Source: Hyphococcus sp.
Lineage (GTDB): Bacteria; Pseudomonadota; Alphaproteobacteria; Caulobacterales; Parvularculaceae
Assembly: GCA_021776295.1 (NCBI GenBank)
Contig: JAJFGE010000092.1
Location: 1-63,765, forward strand
Reading direction: 5' to 3'
Length of the DNA stretch: 63,765 bases
In this document: positions 57,361-63,765 of the stretch, piece by piece
Numbering within the stretch: position 1 is the stretch's first letter
Layout of the letters: every line of letters begins with the position of its first letter
Notes under the pieces: generated by a model
Database searches by the model: none
What the model was told of the DNA's origin: nothing
The model's input: only the letters and a program-made list of their open reading frames with translations
Made by a program: the position numbers and the translations under genes

Positions 57361-57731
57361 TGACCTATGAAGACTACAATGCGTTTTGCAAATCACTGCC
57401 GAAAACGACGCATGTTGTGCAATGGGGCGGGGCGCATGTGTGGAAGGTTGGCGGTAAGATGTTCGCGGTTGGCGGCTGGAACGATGACGGCGTGACCGGC
57501 GTGACATTTAAAGTGTCTGAGATCGCCTTTGAAGTTCTGAAGGACCGCCCGGGTCTGCGTCCCGCGCCTTATTTGGCGTCGCGTGGGATGAAATGGATCC
57601 AGCATTACGCCAAGCCCGGCCTATCCGATAAGGATTTGCGCGCGCATCTTAGCGAAAGTCACCGCATCGTGTCGTTGGGCCTGACAAAGAAATTGCAAAA
57701 ACAGCTTGGCCTCAATCAGGATGCGTCATGA
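57360..57731 (+). CDS. MmcQ/YjbR family protein
   Basis: The 123-residue protein has the YjbR-type CyaY-like fold pattern (FCKSLPKTTHVVQW, HVWKVGGKMFAVGG, PAPYLASRGMKWI). The family is linked to DNA binding, with no clear function. Its ATG overlaps the guaB stop by 1 nt and its end overlaps rsmB by 4 nt, so the three are translationally coupled. Confidence 0.88.
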
Positions 57732-59146
57732 AAACTGCAGGCCGGCTTACAGCGGCGATTGAAATTCTGACCGACTTCAACAGTCGCCGTGTGCCGCTGA
57801 AAACAGCGATGGCGGACTGGGCGCGCGGCAACCGTTATGCCGGCGCTAAGGACCGGGCGTGGATATCGGGCCTGTGTCTTGATGTGTTGCGCAAGAAAAA
57901 TTCCCTGACTGCGGCAATGGGCGACGACAACCCGCGTGCTCTGGCGCTTGGCGCGATACGGTTTTTGTGGCGCATGCCGGTTGGGGAACTTGGTGAAGTT
58001 GCTGCAGAAGAACCGCATGGCGCCGGGGCGTTGAGTGACGATGAGATTCAATCCTTGTCGACTTCTCTTCCGCTCTTTCCCGCGGAAGCGGGAATCCAGC
58101 CGCAAGAAGAACTGGATTCCCTCCCGACCGCAAAGCGGTCAGACCATAAACAGCGCGCGTTCGCGCGCGGGGATGAGAGGGAATTGGAAACAGCGCCTCA
58201 TATATCGGGCGACTTCCCCGAATGGCTTACGCCCCACATCACCCGCGCCTTGGGCGATGAGGCGGCGACGATCATGTCGGCCTTCGCAGCCCGCGCCGAT
58301 GTCGATTTGCGCCTCAATACATTAAAAGCCGAACCGGAAAAATCGCTAAAGGCATTAAAGAGTGTTCAGAGTGAGGCCGTTCCCATACTGACGACATCCG
58401 CGCGCATTGTCGCGCCGGACCCGGCGGAGCGCGCGCCGGCGGTCACCATCATTCCGGCCTATAATAAAGGCTGGCTTGAGGTGCAGGATCTTGGCAGTCA
58501 GATCGCCGCGGCGGCTGCGGGCGCGATCAAAGGCGCGCAGGTTTTGGACTATTGCGCCGGCGGCGGCGGCAAGACGCTGGCGCTGGCGGCGCTGATGGGA
58601 AACACCGGCCAACTCTACGCTTATGACAATGATGCACGGCGATTAAAGCCGCTGTTTCATCGCGCCAAGCGTGCAGGGCTCAGAAACCTGCAAATACGCT
58701 CGCCCGCGGCCGGGGAGGGGCTGGACGATCTTGAAGACAAGATGGACGTCGTCTTTGTCGATGCACCTTGCTCCGGCGCCGGCACATGGCGGCGTCACCC
58801 GGACACAAAATGGCGCCTTACGCAAGCGCAACTCACCCGGCGCATGGACGAACAGGACAAAGTGCTGGGCGAGGCGGCGCGGTACTGCAAGCCCGGCGGA
58901 GGCATGGTGTGGGTGACATGCTCATTTTTGAAGGAAGAAAACGAGGATCGCATCGAGGCTTTCCTTGCCGAGCATTCAGATTTCGCCACATCATCCGTAA
59001 TCGAACAAATTACCGCCAGCGGGATCATCACTGAAGAAGGCCGGGCGGTGCTGGCCCCGTGCATCACGCCCGACGGCGCGCTGCGCCTGACGCCGGACAA
59101 ACTCCGCGCCGACGGATTTTTTGTTGCGGTGCTGACGAGGGTGTAG
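57728..59146 (+). CDS. rsmB: RsmB/NOP-family rRNA cytosine-C5 methyltransferase, with in-frame repeat insertion
   Basis: The 472-residue protein has an N-terminal NusB-like part (about 1-100) and a SAM-methyltransferase domain. The latter contains CAGGGGKTLALAALM, VDAPCSGAGTWRRHP (base-release Cys) and VWVTCSFLKEENEDRIEAF (nucleophile Cys). It probably makes m5C967 in 16S rRNA. Residues about 113-153 are encoded by a chain of palindromes found as a repeat elsewhere in the window. This segment looks like an insertion between the two domains and keeps the frame. Confidence 0.9.
   Translation: MKTAGRLTAAIEILTDFNSRRVPLKTAMADWARGNRYAGAKDRAWISGLCLDVLRKKNSLTAAMGDDNPRALALGAIRFLWRMPVGELGEVAAEEPHGAGALSDDEIQSLSTSLPLFPAEAGIQPQEELDSLPTAKRSDHKQRAFARGDERELETAPHISGDFPEWLTPHITRALGDEAATIMSAFAARADVDLRLNTLKAEPEKSLKALKSVQSEAVPILTTSARIVAPDPAERAPAVTIIPAYNKGWLEVQDLGSQIAAAAAGAIKGAQVLDYCAGGGGKTLALAALMGNTGQLYAYDNDARRLKPLFHRAKRAGLRNLQIRSPAAGEGLDDLEDKMDVVFVDAPCSGAGTWRRHPDTKWRLTQAQLTRRMDEQDKVLGEAARYCKPGGGMVWVTCSFLKEENEDRIEAFLAEHSDFATSSVIEQITASGIITEEGRAVLAPCITPDGALRLTPDKLRADGFFVAVLTRV
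58077..58169. repeat. palindromic repeat cluster inside rsmB
   Basis: Four inverted repeats follow one another. TTCCCGC/GCGGGAA spans 58077-58094. GGGAATCCAG/CTGGATTCCC is at 58090-58099/58112-58121. GACCGC-AAA-GCGGTC is at 58126-58140. CGCGCG-TT-CGCGCG lies near 58154-58167. The last two match the intergenic repeat at 47870-47914 in order and spacing. No stop codon is introduced in the rsmB frame. Confidence 0.8.
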
Positions 59147-59537
59147 CGGGGGAGTTGAACCTGTGCATGCCGATTTCTATGGTTCTCCAGAGCGCCCCCT
59201 TCGACCGCTTCGCGGCCACTTCCCCCATAAATGGGGGAAGACAAGAGGCAGCCTATAGCTCAACCTTATTCCTCCCCCGTTTACGGGGGAGGTGTCACCG
59301 AAGGTGACGGAGGGGGCTCTTGAGCCCAAAAGAAAGCGGCGCAAATCCAAACAACTACAACACGAATTGAATCTTCGATTTTGCAACCCAGAGAGGGTAG
59401 TTGGCCATCAAACCTATATTTGGTGAAAAGTTATCCTCACCGATTCCAGCGGCCCTATACTCCTTTACACGGATATGGAGAGGTGTGGTCGTCACATTTC
59501 TTCAACATCCACAATTGCGGCCAAAGGAGCAAACCAG
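59147..59537. other. 391-nt gap after rsmB
   Basis: The first half holds the MITE-like element at 59190-59327. The rest shows no gene that I can support. The candidate small gene at 59538 begins after it. Confidence 0.5.
59190..59327. repeat. MITE-like element with long imperfect terminal inverted repeats
   Basis: About 38 nt at each end are imperfect inverted copies: a GAGCGCCCCCTTCG start, an inner small hairpin, and a CTTCCCCC block, mirrored at the other end as GGGGGAGG, GTCACC-GAA-GGTGAC and GGAGGGGGCTC. Hairpins CTTCCCCCAT/ATGGGGGAAG (59219-59228/59231-59240) and CCTCCCCCGT/ACGGGGGAGG (59271-59280/59283-59292) are perfect. No transposase is encoded. Confidence 0.65.
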
Positions 59538-59732
59538 ATGCAACGCATCGAGATGCAGCGCATAAAGATAGCCCGGCGACAGGCGGCGCCAGCGCTATCA
59601 CTGAAGCGGGCGATCGCGACAGAAAAATGTTGGACCAGATTCGGCTGCAGGCCCCGTGGTTGCTGGGCTCATAAAAGACGCGAGTCCCCTAGTGACGGCG
59701 GGAGAAGACTCCCTTATGCGAAGGCGCCATGA
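59538..59732 (+). CDS. small basic protein or upstream leader ORF, 64 residues
   Basis: ATG 59538 has a strong AAGGAG 8 nt upstream. The frame ends TGA within ATGA, overlapping the guaA start by 4 nt. The product is very basic (many Arg and Lys) with four cysteines and no recognisable family. Translation through it would deliver ribosomes to guaA. It may be a regulatory upstream ORF or a chance frame; ribosome-binding site and overlap favour the former. Confidence 0.42.
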   Translation: MQRIEMQRIKIARRQAAPALSLKRAIATEKCWTRFGCRPRGCWAHKRRESPSDGGRRLPYAKAP

Positions 59733-61318
59733 CCATTGACCCTCATGCCACGACCCACGAACGCGCCCTGATAGTCGATTTTGGCAGCCAGGTGACGCAG
59801 CTGATCGCCCGGCGACTGCGCGAGAGCGGGGTTTATTGTGAAATTCATCCGTTCAACCGTGTCGATGCGGCATTTCTGGACGCATATGCGCCGAAGGCGG
59901 TGATCCTTTCCGGCGGACCGTCAAGCGTGAAAAGCGCAACCAGTCCGCGGGCGGCGCAGGAAATCTTCGAGATTGGCGTGCCGGTATTGGCGATTTGTTA
60001 TGGTCAGCAGGCCATGGCTGTCCAGCTTGGCGGCGAAGTTGAACCGAGCGACGAACGCGAATTCGGACGCGCTGATGTTGAAATTCACCAGACAAGCCCG
60101 CTGTTCGAAGGCATTTGGGAGGTTGGCAAGAAATACCCCGTATGGATGAGCCATGGCGATCGGGTCACCAGATTGGCCGATGGGTTTAAGGTCATTGGAA
60201 CCTCGCCAAACGCACCCTTCGCGATTGCGGTTGACGAGGCGCGCCGGTTTTACAGCGTGATGTTTCACCCGGAGGTGATGCACACGCCCGACGGCGCCAA
60301 ACTGCTCAGGAATTTCACCCACAACATCGCCGGGCTTTCCGGCGACTGGACCATGGCGGCGTTCCGTGACGAGGCGGTTGCGGCGATCCGCGAACAGGTC
60401 GGCGACGCTCGGGTGATTTGTGGGCTATCCGGCGGCGTTGATTCCTCCGTCGCCGCAGTTTTGATCCATGAGGCGATCGGTGAGCAGCTGACTTGTGTTT
60501 TCGTCGATACCGGTTTGATGCGCCAAAATATTGACGGTGTTGGCGAGGGCGAGGAGGTCGTGCGCCTGTTTCGCGACAGCTACAATATTCCGCTTGTTCA
60601 TGTGGAGGCCGAAGCGCTGTTTTTAGACAAACTGGCGGGCGTCGATGATCCGGAACAAAAGCGCAAGATTATCGGCGCGACCTTCATCGATATTTTCGAC
60701 GAGGAAGCCGGCAAGATTGAGAATGTCGAATTTCTGGCGCAGGGAACGCTCTACCCGGATGTGATTGAAAGCGTCTCGTTCGACGGCGGGCCGTCCGTGA
60801 CGATTAAGTCGCACCACAATGTTGGCGGGCTACCGGAGCGCATGAATTTGAAACTGGTCGAGCCGTTGCGCGAGCTTTTCAAAGACGAAGTGCGTGCGTT
60901 GGGGCGGGAGCTAGGACTGCCGGATCATTTTGTCGCCCGCCACCCGTTTCCGGGGCCGGGCCTGGCGATCCGAATTCCCGGCGCGGTGACGAAAGAAAAG
61001 GCCGATATATTGCGCAAGGCGGATGCGATCTATCTCGATGAGATTGCCAAAGCCGGACTTTATGACGATATTTGGCAGGCTTTCGCGATTTTACTCCCGG
61101 TACGGACGGTTGGTGTTATGGGCGATGGGCGCACTTATGATTATGTACTGGTGCTGCGCGCCGTCACCTCAACCGACGGCATGACGGCGGATTATTATCC
61201 GTTCAGCCATGAGTTTCTCAGCGCCTGTGCAACCCGCATCATCAACCAGGTCCGCGGCGTTAATCGGGTTGTTTATGACGTGACATCAAAACCACCGGGG
61301 ACGATCGAGTGGGAATGA
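59729..61318 (+). CDS. guaA: GMP synthase (glutamine-hydrolysing)
   Basis: GuaA aminates XMP to GMP with ATP and glutamine. The 529-residue protein has the class I amidotransferase domain with C90 (AICYGQQ) and the [10 protein letters not shown] histidine-glutamate pair. The PP-loop [15 protein letters not shown], the dimerisation domain and the terminal KPPGTIEWE follow. It acts directly after GuaB. GAAGG lies 5 nt before the ATG. Confidence 0.97.
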   Translation: MTIDPHATTHERALIVDFGSQVTQLIARRLRESGVYCEIHPFNRVDAAFLDAYAPKAVILSGGPSSVKSATSPRAAQEIFEIGVPVLAICYGQQAMAVQLGGEVEPSDEREFGRADVEIHQTSPLFEGIWEVGKKYPVWMSHGDRVTRLADGFKVIGTSPNAPFAIAVDEARRFYSVMFHPEVMHTPDGAKLLRNFTHNIAGLSGDWTMAAFRDEAVAAIREQVGDARVICGLSGGVDSSVAAVLIHEAIGEQLTCVFVDTGLMRQNIDGVGEGEEVVRLFRDSYNIPLVHVEAEALFLDKLAGVDDPEQKRKIIGATFIDIFDEEAGKIENVEFLAQGTLYPDVIESVSFDGGPSVTIKSHHNVGGLPERMNLKLVEPLRELFKDEVRALGRELGLPDHFVARHPFPGPGLAIRIPGAVTKEKADILRKADAIYLDEIAKAGLYDDIWQAFAILLPVRTVGVMGDGRTYDYVLVLRAVTSTDGMTADYYPFSHEFLSACATRIINQVRGVNRVVYDVTSKPPGTIEWE

Positions 61319-61669
61319 TCCGGGACAGGTACAGTCTTATGCGGACCATATTTCTTCAGCGCACCGCGCCATGGGAAAGCGGAAAATATGGCTCGATCCG
61401 TGACAGCTGTTTGTTCGATAACCAGATTAATTCGCTCATTGCAAAGTCTCCTTTGCTATGCGTGAATTTTGAATGTTTTAACCGCATCCCGCCATCGTAG
61501 ATGTTTTAAACATCTGGGACAGCTCGTTGAATTTTTTCTAAATGCGAGACAAGATGCCGTTGGAAATCTAACGCCAGCTAACACTCGTCATTGCCCATGA
61601 AAGACAATGCCGTATCGGCATTTGCTCGATTTGGCCCGTGGTAAAATACACCAAGAATTTTGTGCCCGG
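61319..61669. other. 351-nt gap between guaA and the sensor kinase gene
   Basis: No gene is supported. Small inverted repeats occur: GCAAAG-TCTC-CTTTGC (61441-61456) and the palindrome AGATGTTTTAAACATCT (61499-61515). Neither is followed by a T-run. The two flanking genes converge here, so a bidirectional stop signal would be expected but was not clearly seen. Confidence 0.5.
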
Positions 61670-63100
61670 TCACTTAACATTTCCCGGGAAGATGATAGCG
61701 ATTACTAGACCCGGCTCTTGGTTTTTCAACGTCACCCGGCCCCCATGCCGGATCGCGACGGCTTGTACAAAACGCAGACCAAAACCGTAACCGGCGACGG
61801 GGCCGCGCGCACCGCGTGCTATCAGCTCGCCGATATCGTCCGTATCCGTTCCTGCTCCGTTGTCGGCAACGCTTAACGTAACGGCGCCATCATCGGTCCT
61901 GATCGTCACTGTCACCGCGCCGCCTCGTGGCGTGTGTTTCAAGGCATTGTTCAATAAATTGGCGATCATGTTGGTGATCAACGGCGCCCGTCCAAGGATT
62001 GTCACGTCTGGGCTGGAGGTTGGTGCGGTCAGCGAAACGCCCTTGTCTTCATAGGCGTCCTTATAGAGCGTAATCGCTTCATCTACGCAGTCACCTAGAT
62101 TTATGAGCTGCATCTCATAGCCGGGCGCCGATTTAATCCGCGCTAGCTCCAGAATTTCACGCAATAAGGCGAGCAACGCACCGGCTGCGCTTTTCATTTT
62201 TTGATCGCCCGCTTCAGCCGCCAGTTGTTGCAGGCGCTCTACCTCTTTGTTCAACTCGTGCGCGGCGGTCTGGCTGACCGCATCAAGACCTTTCATTAGC
62301 CGCGCAATTTCATCAAGGGCAGCGTTAATCTCGGCGCCGAGTTGCGCTAGCTCATCGCCTTGCTTCAGTGATGCGTTCGAGACCCGCGCATCAACAGCGC
62401 CGCTGCGAACTTCGCGGAAGACTCCATTCAGCGCGCCGACACGGGCATTGAAACTACGCGCAAAAAGACTGGTGAAAAAGGCGGACACCGCCGCCATAGC
62501 GAGCGCGATGATGACCATAGCGGGGATAAACCCCCGATAGAGCGCATCATAGGCCGCCAGCCGGCGCCCAACGATCAGTGTGAAGCGCTTATTGTGGACG
62601 GATTTAACTTTCGCGATAATGGCGCCGGGCACGGCGCCGGCCGCGGCGCCGTCAAAGCGGCTCCATCCAGTTTTATATGAGACGCCGTCCGGCCATGTTG
62701 CCAGATTGCCGACAACAAGCGACTGATCCTTGCGAATGAGCAGATAGACAAATAGTGAAGGCTTTTCGCCCTCTTCCGGCATGAGGCGAAAGTCGAGAGA
62801 CCTTTCATCTTCATCCGGAAGGATACGAAAGCTGATGGCCTTCGCATAACCGAATCCCTCATGGGGTAGTTTCCCCTGATTCATTTGTCCATGCTGATCG
62901 AGAGTATGAATTTCCGCCTCGATGTCGGCGCGCGCCGATGCCTCCACCGCTTTTCCAACAGCGAAAAACGCCGCCGCGACGGCCGCACCCGCCAGCAACA
63001 GCGACAAGGTCAGGTTAAGAAGCAAAACCTGCCGGAATAAAGGTCGACGGATATTTCCTGAAGATGGCATATGTGATGGCTGGTCTTTTACATCAGACAT
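61670..63100 (-). CDS. two-component sensor histidine kinase
   Basis: The 476-residue membrane kinase has two membrane helices (about 24-48 and 191-214) flanking a periplasmic domain of about 140 residues. A HAMP segment, a dimerisation helix with H281 and an ATPase domain follow. The H-box reads AAHELNKEVERL; the usual HELRTPL Arg, Thr and Pro are missing. The N box (NMIANLLNNALKHT), G1 (VADNGAG) and G2 (GYGFGLRFV) are intact. Its gene starts 6 nt after the response regulator gene. Signal unknown. Confidence 0.88.
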   Translation of the reverse strand: MSDVKDQPSHMPSSGNIRRPLFRQVLLLNLTLSLLLAGAAVAAAFFAVGKAVEASARADIEAEIHTLDQHGQMNQGKLPHEGFGYAKAISFRILPDEDERSLDFRLMPEEGEKPSLFVYLLIRKDQSLVVGNLATWPDGVSYKTGWSRFDGAAAGAVPGAIIAKVKSVHNKRFTLIVGRRLAAYDALYRGFIPAMVIIALAMAAVSAFFTSLFARSFNARVGALNGVFREVRSGAVDARVSNASLKQGDELAQLGAEINAALDEIARLMKGLDAVSQTAAHELNKEVERLQQLAAEAGDQKMKSAAGALLALLREILELARIKSAPGYEMQLINLGDCVDEAITLYKDAYEDKGVSLTAPTSSPDVTILGRAPLITNMIANLLNNALKHTPRGGAVTVTIRTDDGAVTLSVADNGAGTDTDDIGELIARGARGPVAGYGFGLRFVQAVAIRHGGRVTLKNQEPGLVIAIIFPGNVK

Positions 63101-63106
63101 GTTCGC

Positions 63107-63765
63107 TCATTCCTTGATGACAAGCCGATAGCCAAGGTCTTCGCTTACGATTTCGATGCAGCCTGTTGCTTTATTCAAACCCGTCCGTAGACGGTTAATC
63201 GCCGTATTGATAACCGGGTCTTGCGGTGGCAGGTTTTTATTCTCCGGCCAAACTGCGCGCCACAGCGCCTCGCGGCTGACATAGTCGCCCTTGTGAAGGG
63301 CGAGCGCATGTAAGACTTTGAACGATTGCGGACGCAGTTCGATCGTGCCGCCGTTCCATAAGGCGCGCTCATTAAGGGTACGAAGTTCCAGATCGCCCCA
63401 GATCAGAACCGTTTTCGGCGATCGTGTCGCGTCTACCCGGCGCGCCAGCGCTTTCAGCCTTGCCGCCAGTTCACGCATCTCGAACGGTTTGTTGATATAA
63501 TCGTCGGCGCCAAGCTCCAGCCCGCGAATATGATCATCCGTCGTAGACAAGCGGCTGGCGACAAGCACGCCGGGCGCCGGCGCCTCCAGCGCTTTGAACC
63601 AGGAGAGCAACGCCAGCCCATCTTCACTGTCGGCGAGCATCCGGTCGAGGATGATGAGATCAACATCATTCTCCGCATAAAGCGCGCGAGCGCCCTGAAC
63701 AGTATCCGCATGGAGACCACGCGCACCGAGCGCCGCGATTTCGGCAAGGGCATCTTGCGCCATCG
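63107..63765 (-). CDS. OmpR-family response regulator, N terminus cut by window edge
   Basis: The visible 218 residues hold most of a receiver domain with the phosphorylated Asp (D40 of the visible part, LIILDRML) and the conserved Lys (INKPFEMRE). A winged-helix DNA-binding domain follows (about 125-216, ELRPQSFKVLHALALHKGDYVSREAL). The first strand with its acidic pair is missing, so the true start lies beyond 63765. It forms a two-component system with the kinase encoded downstream. Confidence 0.9.
   Translation of the reverse strand, partial: MAQDALAEIAALGARGLHADTVQGARALYAENDVDLIILDRMLADSEDGLALLSWFKALEAPAPGVLVASRLSTTDDHIRGLELGADDYINKPFEMRELAARLKALARRVDATRSPKTVLIWGDLELRTLNERALWNGGTIELRPQSFKVLHALALHKGDYVSREALWRAVWPENKNLPPQDPVINTAINRLRTGLNKATGCIEIVSEDLGYRLVIKE

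Noticed and set aside
61499-61515. Palindrome after guaA as an intrinsic terminator
   Set aside because: Arms leave no usable loop and no T-tract follows.

Overview
This 63.8 kb window is a piece of a bacterial chromosome, most likely from an alphaproteobacterium. The evidence is moderately high GC with many GCG/CGC codons, a DksA that has lost three of the four zinc cysteines, a TorF-type porin next to glnK-amtB, a class III alcohol dehydrogenase with S-formylglutathione hydrolase, and gltD-gltB in tandem. I cannot fix the order or genus. I see no transposase, integrase, prophage module or CRISPR array. It is mostly a biosynthetic core region with several regulatory and repeat elements.

Layout. 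A Met-type tRNA (58-134) is followed on the minus strand by an ECF sigma operon (EF-hand protein, sigma factor, membrane anti-sigma candidate, periplasmic metal-sensor-like protein; 143-2071). Molybdenum cofactor genes moaA-moaD-moaE-moaB-moaC-moeA-mobA run from 2252 to 6791. A divergent pair, a PiT-like transporter (minus) and an OprO/P-type porin (plus), occupies 6800-9443 with Pho-box-like sites between them; a perfect Pho box lies alone at 9781-9798. Formaldehyde detoxification genes (adhC, a GNAT gene, fghA) are followed by a PrnB-family heme enzyme (10271-13936). Nitrogen assimilation follows: torF porin, glnK, amtB, gltD, gltB (13983-22705). Then come an alanine-type aminotransferase, a SAM riboswitch with metX-metB, and proB-proA (22758-28989).

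From 28990 to 39251 a single branched-chain amino acid block (ilvL leader-ilvD-ilvC-ilvB-ilvN-leuA-leuC-leuD-leuB) has a complete attenuator in front. The rest is mixed housekeeping: a ferredoxin-reductase-like flavoprotein, amidase, hemerythrin, dusA, TauE/SafE transporter, fabH, slyX, a phosphohexomutase, a CNT nucleoside transporter, a UDG-family protein, a membrane-anchored GH24 lysozyme, a YbjN-like protein, dksA, a second ECF sigma operon, rlmE, an HslV-like Ntn hydrolase, guaB-yjbR-rsmB, guaA, and a two-component system cut by the window edge.

As a whole, nitrogen enters through AmtB/GlnK and GltBD and feeds the Met, Pro, Ile/Val and Leu pathways, with RNA-level control of the Met genes (SAM riboswitch) and Ile/Val genes (leader-peptide attenuation). 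The strongest signals beyond routine annotation are the complete ilv attenuator, a SAM-I-class riboswitch with an apparent RBS-sequestering stem, an in-frame palindromic repeat insertion in rsmB whose second half recurs between genes at 47.9 kb, an orphan perfect Pho box, a MITE-like element before guaA, and the PrnB homologue behind the formaldehyde genes. None is proven; they were found by eye without database searches.
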